DNA of 26,792 nucleotides from Proteobacteria bacterium UBA6492 (GTDB lineage Bacteria; Pseudomonadota; Gammaproteobacteria; UBA6429; Thiohalophilaceae), in the NCBI GenBank assembly GCA_002436485.1, contig DJMK01000056.1, positions 4,961 through 31,752 on the forward strand, read 5' to 3'. This document shows positions 17,789-25,119 of this stretch, one piece after another; position 1 is the first letter of the stretch, and each line of letters starts with the position of its first letter. The notes under the pieces were generated by a model that was not told where the DNA came from, searched no databases, and was given only the letters and a program-made list of their open reading frames with translations. The translations under genes were made by a program, and so were the position numbers.

Positions 17789-19729
17789 ATGAAACACATA
17801 AAGTCATTGCCAGTACTATTTTTGTTAGTGCTGTTTTTAAGTGCAACCAACAGCCATGCTGATTACGCTGGTAGTATTCTTGGAAGTAAGGATGATGTAA
17901 AAAAGGGTATTGACAAGAAACCACTTAAAGCATCTGGTTATTCTCCTTATGCCGGGAAAAACTATCCGACCAGGGTGCTATGGGGAGATACTCACCTGCA
18001 TACCAAGCTCTCACTGGATGCCCGGGCTTTTGGTGTAACACTTGGGCCTGAAGAAGCCTATCGACTGGCGCGCGGTGAAGAAATTACAACATCGCATGGT
18101 GAACGTATCAAGTTGTCGCGTCCATTGGATTGGTTGGTAGTCGCTGATCATTCCGATGCTATCGGCGCGATGGATGAAGTCGTAGCAGGTAACCCGACTT
18201 TATTAAAAGATCCCAAGGCCAAAGACTGGCATGATCGTATTCATAAGGGCGGTGATACAGCATTAGCTGCAACCATGGAAATCATTGAAACCTTTGCAGG
18301 AATTACCGGTGAAAAGGTGCCAGCTGTTTTGACGGAAGAAAAATTCGTTCGTTCAGTGTGGGAACGATATATTGATACAGCTGACAAGTTTAATGAACCT
18401 GGTCGCTTCACTACTATTATTGGCTATGAATGGACATCGACTGAAGGTGGAAACAATTTGCATCGTAACGTGCTTTACCGAGATGGAGGCAAAAAGGCCA
18501 AACAAATTCTGCCCTTCACCGCAGCGGAAAGTTTTAATCCGGAAGACCTGTGGAAGTGGATGGATAATTATGAGAAAAAATCCAAGGGCAAAGTCTTAGC
18601 TCTGGCTCATAACGGCAATGTTAGTAACGGCATCATGTTTCCTGAAATCAATCCTGTCACTGGCAAGCCGCTTACTAAAGATTACGCAAAGACCCGCATG
18701 CGTTGGGAACCCATCTATGAGGTAACGCAAATCAAAGGTGATGGTGAATCCCATCCTTTTTTATCGCCCAATGATGAATTTGCCGGTTACGATACCTTGT
18801 GGGATAAGGGTAACCTCGGCCCGGTGCCCAAGAAAAAAGAGATGTTGCAACACGAATATGCTCGTGAAGCTTTGAAAAACGGTTTGAAACTAGAGAAGAA
18901 GCTCGGCATCAACCCCTACAAGTTTGGCATGGTGGGATCCACCGATAGTCATACCGGCATGGCGACTGCGGAAGAAGAAAATTTCTTCGGCAAACATAGT
19001 GGAAAAGAACCACATAAGGGGCGCTGGAGTGCACTGGTCGGTAATTTCGGCGATATAAAATACTACGGTTGGGAGCAGGTAGGTTCTGGCTATGCGGCGG
19101 TATGGGCTACTGACAATACCCGCGAAGCAGTCTGGGATGCAATGAAACGTAAAGAAGTGTACGCCACTACCGGCCCGCGCATGACGGTGCGTTTCTTTGG
19201 CGGTTATGACTTTAGCAAAGGCGATGCACAATTACGTGATCCTGGCTTGATAGGTTATGCCAAAGGGGTACCGATGGGTGGTGAGTTGAAAAAGGCACCC
19301 AAAGGCAAAGCACCCGGTTTCCTGGTCGCGGCACTCAAAGATCCCTATAGCGGTAACCTGGACCGGATTCAAATCGTCAAAGGCTGGTTGGATAAAAAAG
19401 GCAAGACCCATGAGAAGGTCTATGATGTAGCCTGGTCAGACAATCGCAAGCCCAATAAAAAAGGTAAGTTGCCAGCGGTAGGAAATACCGTCGATGTCAA
19501 AAATGCCACCTGGACTAACAGCATTGGCGCCTCGGAGTTAATCACTGTCTGGAAAGACCCGGATTTCGATCGTAAACAAAAAGCCTTTTACTATGCACGT
19601 GTGATCGAAATTCCAACCCCACGTTGGACGGCCTATGATGCCAAGCGCTTCGGTGAAAAAATGGATAAGAAAGTGCCGATGATTTCCCAGGAACGCGCTT
19701 ATACCTCGCCGATCTGGTATACGCCGTAG
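17789..19729 (+). CDS. DUF3604 protein 2 (PHP-fold putative metallohydrolase)
   Basis: The ATG at 17789 gives 646 residues and is preferred over the adjacent GTG at 17786 because GCGGAGG ends 8 bases before it. A Sec signal peptide (cleavage probably after NSHA, near residue 24) makes it periplasmic, not lipidated. It shares the DUF3604 layout: WGDTHLHT near 65, ADHSD near 120, AHNGN near 274, STDSHT near 385, then [24 protein letters not shown] and the identical end RAYTSPIWYTP. It is clearly closer to DUF3604-3 than to DUF3604-1 (both have [16 protein letters not shown] and RPLDWLV). It follows the cytochrome gene closely. The AraC gene comes 128 bases later. Its reaction is unknown; the PHP-like ligand set suggests a metal-dependent hydrolase. 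Confidence 0.91.
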   Translation: MKHIKSLPVLFLLVLFLSATNSHADYAGSILGSKDDVKKGIDKKPLKASGYSPYAGKNYPTRVLWGDTHLHTKLSLDARAFGVTLGPEEAYRLARGEEITTSHGERIKLSRPLDWLVVADHSDAIGAMDEVVAGNPTLLKDPKAKDWHDRIHKGGDTALAATMEIIETFAGITGEKVPAVLTEEKFVRSVWERYIDTADKFNEPGRFTTIIGYEWTSTEGGNNLHRNVLYRDGGKKAKQILPFTAAESFNPEDLWKWMDNYEKKSKGKVLALAHNGNVSNGIMFPEINPVTGKPLTKDYAKTRMRWEPIYEVTQIKGDGESHPFLSPNDEFAGYDTLWDKGNLGPVPKKKEMLQHEYAREALKNGLKLEKKLGINPYKFGMVGSTDSHTGMATAEEENFFGKHSGKEPHKGRWSALVGNFGDIKYYGWEQVGSGYAAVWATDNTREAVWDAMKRKEVYATTGPRMTVRFFGGYDFSKGDAQLRDPGLIGYAKGVPMGGELKKAPKGKAPGFLVAALKDPYSGNLDRIQIVKGWLDKKGKTHEKVYDVAWSDNRKPNKKGKLPAVGNTVDVKNATWTNSIGASELITVWKDPDFDRKQKAFYYARVIEIPTPRWTAYDAKRFGEKMDKKVPMISQERAYTSPIWYTP

Positions 19730-19816
19730 CTGAATGGTGTAAGGCTATAAAAAAAGATATGGAGATAATGCGCAACAAGTTATTAATCACTAGTACCTGT
19801 TTTTCTGCTAATGACA

Positions 19817-19836
19817 CCGGTAGTAATCTTTACCGG
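19817..19836 (+). other. Small stem-loop ahead of the AraC gene
   Basis: CCGGTA and TACCGG enclose an 8-base loop, followed by CTTTAGG rather than a T run. It lies 22 bases before the regulator's ATG. It might be a weak terminator for the preceding operon, or an operator; the sequence does not decide. Confidence 0.3.
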
Positions 19837-19857
19837 CTTTAGGCTGGATGTATATAA

Positions 19858-20778
19858 ATGAGTAACTTGAGTCAATTTTCTGCTGTGGATGAAATGGAAG
19901 AGGCTGCTCGTGCCGCCGGGTGGGATATGGAGTATCGTCAACTCGGTAAAGGGGAATTTTATGCCGAATTTGCAAACAACGTGACTGATGGAATCTTGTT
20001 CGCGTCAGAGCGATTTAACAATCATCTGTGCATCTATTGCGAGCCACCAGTTGGGTTTACCGGGCTGTTCCTGCCCGGCATGGGGTTGGGTCATTTACAA
20101 GTTTGCGGGCGCTATTTGACAGATGGGACTCTGGTTGCCTTACCGACGTTATCTGATATGGACTTTGTAACCCATAATACAATCTGTAATGAAACTATAT
20201 TCTTACCGGCGGAGGATTTTGATGCCGCCGTGCGAGCGATTGCACCTTCGGCTGAATTATTGACTGAGGGAACAGCCACGATCTATAAAGGCAACCCTGA
20301 ACGTTTAAGCGCACTTCGATACGAGATAAAGCAGTTAGTCCAAAAAGATAGTTTTGGTTCTGAGACAGCCTCAAACATACTGGCAAAAGTAATCACATGG
20401 ATGACAGATGCAGCAACGCAAACAAATGCCGAGCGCTTAACCAGCAGTACTGCAGCAAAGATCGCTAGATCATCACGGACCTTCATCGAGGAGAATTTAC
20501 AAAATGCAGTTCGGCTTCAGGATCTATGCACATATACTGGTGTGAGTTTACGTACACTGCAACGGAGCTTTGAAGCTTATTTCCAAATGAGTCCTCTCAA
20601 CTATATAAAGGTGCGACGCCTGAATGCGGTACGACGAGAACTGGTATCGGCTAATCCTTCAAGTATGTCGGTAACTAGCCTTGCTACCAAATACAATTTT
20701 TTACATCTTGGTCGATTTTCTGTCGATTACCGGGCACATTTCGCTGAGTCACCCAGTGAAACACTGGCGGCAAGATAG
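19858..20778 (+). CDS. AraC-family transcriptional regulator
   Basis: This 306-residue protein has no signal peptide and is the only predicted cytoplasmic product of the accessory block. The N-terminal portion (about 1-165) resembles the cupin-like sensor part of AraC regulators, with LCIYCEPPVGFTGLFLPG and FLPAEDFDAAV. The C-terminal 100 residues form the double helix-turn-helix DNA-binding domain: FIEENLQNAVRLQDLCTYTG, VSLRTLQRSFEAYFQMSPLNYI, and a second helix-turn-helix with SVTSLATKYNFLHLGRFSVDYR. The effector is unknown. Its position in the middle of the block makes local control of the sulfatase/DUF3604 genes a reasonable inference. A decayed copy of its C-terminus lies at 23209-23343. 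The ATG lacks a strong ribosome site. Confidence 0.93.
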   Translation: MSNLSQFSAVDEMEEAARAAGWDMEYRQLGKGEFYAEFANNVTDGILFASERFNNHLCIYCEPPVGFTGLFLPGMGLGHLQVCGRYLTDGTLVALPTLSDMDFVTHNTICNETIFLPAEDFDAAVRAIAPSAELLTEGTATIYKGNPERLSALRYEIKQLVQKDSFGSETASNILAKVITWMTDAATQTNAERLTSSTAAKIARSSRTFIEENLQNAVRLQDLCTYTGVSLRTLQRSFEAYFQMSPLNYIKVRRLNAVRRELVSANPSSMSVTSLATKYNFLHLGRFSVDYRAHFAESPSETLAAR

Positions 20779-20903
20779 GACCATTACGAATCGTAGCAGC
20801 TAAGAATTTCAAAGACTTGTGCCACCGAGGTGTCGCAATGTGGATAGACATGCGAATTAGCTCCCCTTTTAATGGTCTTTACAAACCAACCAAGGAGGAG
20901 ATT

Positions 20904-21485
20904 ATGTCCAGACATTTTCTCGTGCTGTTATTACCTTTCCTGTTATTAATTTCTACTGCCGGCAAAGCCGCTGAAGATTACTCCGCCACTATCAAGGCGT
21001 TCAAGGCAGCCGACGAAACAAAACCTTTTTTTAAGAATGCTTATGGATATGCGGTTTTTCCAACTATTGGTAAAGGCGGTTTAGGTATCGGGGCAGCGCA
21101 TGGTGATGGCCAGGTCTATGCGAGCGGTAAGGTCACTGGAACAACGTCCATGACCCAGATTTCAATCGGTCTGCAGGCTGGTGGTCAGGCATACAGTCAG
21201 ATGATCTTCTTTCAGGATAAGCGTGCCTATGATGATTTTACCAGTGGCAATTTTGAATTTGGCGCACAGGCAAGTGCAGTAGCCATTACAGCCGGCGCGC
21301 AAGCCAGTGCAGGTTCTACCGGGTCGACAGCCGGGGCTTCTAAAGGCAGTGATGCAGGCAACCAGGCTAAAATTGAATATCAAAAAGGCATGGCAGCCTT
21401 CACTTTTGCCAAAGGCGGTCTGATGTACGAGGCCTCACTGGGCGGTCAGAAATACAGCTTCGAGCCGCTGGGCAAGAAAAAATAG
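20904..21485 (+). CDS. Exported SYLF/YSC84-domain lipid-binding protein
   Basis: From the ATG at 20904 the product is 193 residues. This start is chosen because AAGGAGGAG lies 3 bases ahead and the product then begins with a clean signal peptide (MSRHFLVLLLPFLLLISTAGKAA, cleavage near residue 23); a 29-codon upstream extension from 20817 has neither. The mature part is a SYLF (YSC84) domain: FFKNAYGYAVFPTIGKGGLGIG, an internal SIGLQAGGQAYSQMIFFQ, an Ala/Gly/Ser-rich stretch with short GAQASA repeats (about 117-142), and GGLMYEASLGGQKYSF. SYLF domains bind phosphoinositides in eukaryotes; the bacterial role is not established. It precedes two outer-membrane barrel genes, suggesting an envelope role. 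Confidence 0.88.
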   Translation: MSRHFLVLLLPFLLLISTAGKAAEDYSATIKAFKAADETKPFFKNAYGYAVFPTIGKGGLGIGAAHGDGQVYASGKVTGTTSMTQISIGLQAGGQAYSQMIFFQDKRAYDDFTSGNFEFGAQASAVAITAGAQASAGSTGSTAGASKGSDAGNQAKIEYQKGMAAFTFAKGGLMYEASLGGQKYSFEPLGKKK

Positions 21486-21537
21486 CGAAACAATAAACTG
21501 GCAATAACCAGTATAAAAACTTGATGAGGTTTTTTTA

Positions 21538-22371
21538 ATGAAATGTCTAAAGAAAGTATCGACGTTTTTTACAATGTTATCGATCTCAACAGGCATGATA
21601 CTACCCTCATTGTCGTATAGTGCCGATCAAGGCGCAGCTGACCTTGCCAAGGCTGCGCAGAATCCGATTGCCGCAATGATCAGCCTGCCGTTTCAGAACA
21701 ATACCAACTTCAACGTCGGGCCAGAGGAAAAAACCCAGAATATTCTGAATATTCAGCCCGTGTGGCCCGTGGATCTGAACCAGGACTGGAACCTGATAAC
21801 ACGGACCATTGTGCCGATTATTTCGCAACCCGGCTTTGGACCTGGCCAGGAACGCAAGAATGGTATCGGTGATATCCAGTTCTCTGCATTCTTTTCATCC
21901 AAGGCGCCAACGGCTAATGGCTGGATCTGGGGTGCGGGGTTCATTGCGCAACTGGATACGGCCAGTGATGATCGGCTCGGAGCCGGTAAATGGGGATTGG
22001 GGCCAACGGCGGTGGCGCTGAAGATCGATGGTCCGTGGGTTTATGGTGGACTAATCAACAATGTCTGGAGTGTAGCTGGCGATGACAATCGGGCTGATGT
22101 CAACATTATGCTGATACAACCATTCGTCAACTACAACTTTACGGATATACCCGGTCGTTACCTGACATTTGCCCCTATCATCACTGCTAACTGGGAAGCA
22201 GATAGTGGCAGCAAATGGACGGTACCACTGGGTCTCGGCATCGGCCAGATCATGAAATGGGGTCAGCAACCGGTTAACCTGCAGGCCAGTGCCTATTACA
22301 ACGTGGAAGCACCAACAAATGGTGCTGACTGGCAGCTTCGCTTACAGGTACAACTCTTGTTTCCCAAATAG
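21538..22371 (+). CDS. Outer-membrane beta-barrel protein (transporter-like, 'neuromedin U' group)
   Basis: This 277-residue protein has a signal peptide (cleavage probably after SYSA, residue 29). The mature protein is a run of amphipathic beta strands, for example NILNIQPVWPVDL, WNLITRTIVPIISQPGFGPG, GIGDIQFSAFFSSKAP and LRLQVQLLFPK. It matches the group often mislabelled 'neuromedin U' or linked to the MetA-pathway/phenol-degradation barrel family. The last residue is Lys, with a Phe-Pro before it rather than the usual terminal Phe. A porin-like or lipid-related role is possible; the substrate is unknown. It follows the SYLF gene by 52 bases, with GAGG 9 bases before the ATG, so the pair is probably an operon. 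Confidence 0.85.
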   Translation: MKCLKKVSTFFTMLSISTGMILPSLSYSADQGAADLAKAAQNPIAAMISLPFQNNTNFNVGPEEKTQNILNIQPVWPVDLNQDWNLITRTIVPIISQPGFGPGQERKNGIGDIQFSAFFSSKAPTANGWIWGAGFIAQLDTASDDRLGAGKWGLGPTAVALKIDGPWVYGGLINNVWSVAGDDNRADVNIMLIQPFVNYNFTDIPGRYLTFAPIITANWEADSGSKWTVPLGLGIGQIMKWGQQPVNLQASAYYNVEAPTNGADWQLRLQVQLLFPK

Positions 22372-22480
22372 CAAACTATCTGCTGGCCATAGAGCCGCCA
22401 ACCGATAGGTATGAACTTATGATTGTATACCCAGAGAAAATTATTCAGGTCTTAATCAGTAATAACAAGGAAACTTACAA

Positions 22481-23080
22481 ATGATGTTCGTCCGTTTATT
22501 CCTGTCCGGTATCGTCTTTTTAGTATCGTCATATACTTTAGCTGAAACAAACGTTAGTGTTTTTGCCGGTTATCGTTATGGCGGTGAATTTGAGGTCGTA
22601 ACGACCGGCGAAAGATTGAAAGTCGATGAAGGTGAAAGCTTTGGCATTTCATTCAGTTTTCCCTACACTAAAAATACGAAAATGGAATTGGTCTTTAGTC
22701 ATCAGGAATCGAGGCTACTGAATGACAATGCGCCTGCTGATGTCCTCATAGATCTAGATATCGATTACTTGCATTATGGCGGTATTTATACATGGCCCGA
22801 TGACAATATTGAGACCTATATCGCTGGGTCAATCGGCGGGACCTATTACCAGCCAAGCGGTGGTTATAATGACAAACTTCGGCCTTCAATTAGCTTTGGT
22901 TTAGGAAGTAACATTTATTTGACAAAAAACCTGGGGCTAAAGCTCGAAGCGCGTGGTTACTCCACATTTCTTAACGGTGGTGGCGCCATGTTTTGCGGCG
23001 ACAATGGCTGTCGCATCATTGCTGTCTCCAGCACGATCTGGCAAACGGAACTCCAGGCAGGTTTGACTTTCCGGTTCTGA
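22481..23080 (+). CDS. Small outer-membrane beta-barrel protein
   Basis: This 199-residue protein has a signal peptide (MMFVRLFLSGIVFLVSSYTLA, cleavage near residue 21). The mature part is an alternating-strand barrel of probably eight strands (TNVSVFAGYRYGGEF, FGISFSFPYTKNTKMELVFSH, PSISFGLGSNIYLTKNLGLKLEARGY, WQTELQAGLTFRF) and ends in Phe, the usual assembly signal for the BAM complex. It resembles OmpW/OmpA-type small barrels, but no specific family is recognised. A loop contains two cysteines (MFCGDNGCR) that could form a disulfide. AAGGAA lies 8 bases before the ATG. It follows the larger barrel after a 109-base gap that shows no terminator. Confidence 0.8.
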   Translation: MMFVRLFLSGIVFLVSSYTLAETNVSVFAGYRYGGEFEVVTTGERLKVDEGESFGISFSFPYTKNTKMELVFSHQESRLLNDNAPADVLIDLDIDYLHYGGIYTWPDDNIETYIAGSIGGTYYQPSGGYNDKLRPSISFGLGSNIYLTKNLGLKLEARGYSTFLNGGGAMFCGDNGCRIIAVSSTIWQTELQAGLTFRF

Positions 23081-23208
23081 CTGGCAGCATCTGGAATTAT
23101 GTCTGATTATTAATGTGTTTTTTAGATCAAATATATTTTCATGCTATCTCGTTGATGATCCGCGACAGTATCTACTTAATTAGTATGGTAATTGTTATTA
23201 CTGCGGGT

Positions 23209-23343
23209 CATTTAAAGTATCAACGCTAATAAATCAAACTGGTCGCAACCGATCCTTCCTGTGCATCAGTAACAAGTCTTGCCATCAAAAGTAGACATTC
23301 TCATTTTGGTCGATTATCCAGCGAAACACTGGCGACAAGGTAA
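23209..23343 (+). pseudogene. Remnant of an AraC-family regulator C-terminus
   Basis: Read in one frame, this stretch gives HLKYQR, two stops, then a 36-codon tail ending in TAA. The tail reads KLVATDPSCASVTSLAIK, then SRHSHFGRLS and SETLATR. It aligns with the end of the intact AraC protein (RELVSANPSSMSVTSLATK, YNFLHLGRFS, SETLAAR), with a 13-residue in-frame deletion between FS and SET and about three codons lost near the two stops. The nucleotide match is also evident. It is therefore a dead, partly deleted copy of the last third of the DNA-binding domain. No trace of the N-terminal part is visible upstream. It has no start codon or ribosome site and is unlikely to be made. Confidence 0.85.
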
Positions 23344-23433
23344 ATAGCAAAAAGCATCAGAATCTGTCGTAATCTGGATAGTTAAAAAAACCAATAAATG
23401 CGATTTTTATGAATATCCTGCGGGTAGGTGTGA

Positions 23434-23480
23434 GCGTCTACACATCTCGTATCTGACGCGCTACACCAAAGCGTTAACAC
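23434..23480 (+). promoter_or_regulatory. Related short direct repeats upstream of sulfatase 2
   Basis: GCGTCTACAC (23434-23443), GCGCTACAC (23458-23466) and GCGTTAACAC (23471-23480) share a GCG...ACAC pattern on the same strand. CTACAC recurs at a distance of 23 bases. Direct repeats about two helical turns apart are the usual form of AraC-family sites, so binding by the local regulator is conceivable. They lie 88-134 bases ahead of the sulfatase 2 ATG. Confidence 0.3.
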
Positions 23481-23567
23481 AAAAAGAAAATATTGTACTG
23501 AAGTCAGGAATACACTGAGTCACATTCATGAGTTTATACCCTGGTGGTGATTGAAGGAGACAGCATT

Positions 23568-25016
23568 ATGAAAACTTTAAAAACAATAGCGCTTACTATT
23601 TTTGTTTCTGCACCGTTATTTTTTGTCTCGGCAGCAAACGCCAGTAATAAACCGAATATTGTTCTGGTGTTCCTGGATAACTTTGGCTGGGGTGAGCCCG
23701 GTTTCAATGGTGGCGGCATTATTCGAGGTGCACCAACGCCAAAACTTGATCAATTAGCCAACGAAGGACTGCGTCTGACGAACTTCAACGTTGAAGTGCA
23801 GTGCACGCCTTCGCGTTCGGCGATTATGACCGGCCGCTATGCGGTACGAAGTGGCAACGCAACGGTTCCAGTCGGTAAAGGCATTTACGGTCTGGTGCAA
23901 TGGGAAGTGACCATGGCGGAAATGCTCGCGGATGCTGGCTATACCACCGGTATGTTCGGTAAGTGGCATCTTGGCCGTACTAAAGGTCGCTTTCCAACCG
24001 ACCAGGGATTCGATGAATGGTATGGCATCCCCAATTCCACGGATGAGTCTACATATTCTTCATTGCCCGGATTTAAAGAGAGCGGCGTTGCAGAAACCTA
24101 TGTCATGGAAGGAAAGAAAGGCAAAACACCCAAGAAGGTACGCCCTTATCGCCTGGACTATCGCCCGTTGATCGATCGCGATCTGACCGATAAGGCCATC
24201 GATTTCATGAAACGCAGTGCCAAGGCGAAAAAACCCTTTTTTGTGTATTTGCCTTATACCGCAACGCATTTCCCGACAATGCCTCACCCAGACTTCAAAG
24301 GCAAATCAGGGAAGGGGCCGTGGGCCGACATGCTTATGCAGATTGATAGTTATACGGGCGAACTACTCAAAACTATCGATGATCTTGGGGTAGCAAAAAA
24401 TACTATCTTTATTTTTACCGCCGATAACGGACCTGAAGCACTCGACTATGGTAGTACATCGATGACAGTGGAAACGGCCGTTCACGGTTCAGCTGGGCCA
24501 TGGCGGGGATCGTTATTCACAGGATTTGAAGGCGCGCTGCGTGTGCCTTTCGTTGTTCGTTGGCCGGGCAAAATCCCTGCCGGTGTTTCTAGTGATGAAA
24601 TCGTGCATGAAATGGATCTTTTTCCGACACTTGCGAAAATTGCTGGCGGCAAGGTTCCACAGGACCGCATTATCGATGGTAAAGATATGGCCGATTTTTT
24701 CCTGGGTAAGAATAAGTCATCCGGTCGTGAAGGATTCATTGTTTACATGGGTAACGATATCTTTGCTGTGAAGTGGCGTAACTGGAAGCTGCACTTCAAG
24801 GAGCAGGATACCTGGAACGGCAAGTTGACCGAATACACTATGCCACGGCTTTACAATCTTATGAATGATCCACAGGAAAAGGACAACGTCCTCTTTCCGC
24901 ACACCTGGGTGCCGAAAGCCGCGCTAGAACAGTTAGTAAAGCATAAGATTTCACTTGCAAAAAATCCGCCTATAAAAATGGGCGCCAAGGATCCTTATAA
25001 ACCAAATAAGAAATGA
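23568..25016 (+). CDS. Sulfatase 2 (arylsulfatase A-like, CTPSR site)
   Basis: The ATG at 23568 is chosen because AAGGAGA lies 8 bases upstream and the product then begins with a signal peptide (MKTLKTIALTIF..., cleavage probably after NAS or ANA near residue 26); it has 482 residues. The formylglycine site is the classical Cys79-T-P-S-Arg83 in VQCTPSRSAIMTGRYAVRSG. The N-terminal metal site reads LDNFGWGE, with Asn in place of the second Asp of the usual DD pair; the other metal site is TADNGPEA. GMFGKWHLG supplies the conserved active-site Lys and His. The substrate is unknown. DUF3604-3 follows after 103 bases, repeating the sulfatase/DUF3604 pairing seen at 9974-13579 but in reverse order. 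Confidence 0.94.
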   Translation: MKTLKTIALTIFVSAPLFFVSAANASNKPNIVLVFLDNFGWGEPGFNGGGIIRGAPTPKLDQLANEGLRLTNFNVEVQCTPSRSAIMTGRYAVRSGNATVPVGKGIYGLVQWEVTMAEMLADAGYTTGMFGKWHLGRTKGRFPTDQGFDEWYGIPNSTDESTYSSLPGFKESGVAETYVMEGKKGKTPKKVRPYRLDYRPLIDRDLTDKAIDFMKRSAKAKKPFFVYLPYTATHFPTMPHPDFKGKSGKGPWADMLMQIDSYTGELLKTIDDLGVAKNTIFIFTADNGPEALDYGSTSMTVETAVHGSAGPWRGSLFTGFEGALRVPFVVRWPGKIPAGVSSDEIVHEMDLFPTLAKIAGGKVPQDRIIDGKDMADFFLGKNKSSGREGFIVYMGNDIFAVKWRNWKLHFKEQDTWNGKLTEYTMPRLYNLMNDPQEKDNVLFPHTWVPKAALEQLVKHKISLAKNPPIKMGAKDPYKPNKK

Positions 25017-25067
25017 TCTGAATCGCATGTGTTGTATGATTAGCGTTAACAAGATTTTGCCTGCAAT

Positions 25068-25088
25068 TACCGTATTTATAGTACGGTA
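25068..25088 (+). promoter_or_regulatory. Inverted repeat upstream of DUF3604-3
   Basis: TACCGTA and TACGGTA flank a 7-base AT-only-but-one spacer. TGC (25062-25064) and GCA (25090-25092) extend the symmetry with small offsets. It lies 31 bases ahead of the ATG and lacks a following T run. It may be an operator or an RNA hairpin between sulfatase 2 and DUF3604-3. Confidence 0.45.
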
Positions 25089-25119
25089 TGCAAACATTGA
25101 AAAGAATTAGGAGGCAGGA

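Larger units (their letters stand above)
23081..23567 (+). other. Long intergenic region before sulfatase 2
   Basis: This 487-base AT-rich stretch has no intact gene. It contains the decayed AraC fragment (23209-23343) and a cluster of related 9-10-base motifs (23434-23480). The first 128 bases show nothing recognisable. Any promoter for sulfatase 2 and DUF3604-3 should lie in its right third. Confidence 0.7.

Noticed and set aside
19768..19824. An 18-codon open frame ahead of the AraC gene
   Set aside because: It is short, has no convincing ribosome site or recognisable peptide, and overlaps the small stem-loop.
20779..20877. Inverted repeat GACCATTA / TAATGGTC around the AraC-SYLF gap
   Set aside because: The arms are 8 bases and 83 bases apart. 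Such a pairing is easily found by chance and no other signal supports it.
21497..21512. Possible terminator ACTGG-CAATAA-CCAGT after the SYLF gene
   Set aside because: The stem has only five pairs and is followed by ATAAAAAC, not a T run. The next gene starts 25 bases later with its own GAGG, so cotranscription is more likely.
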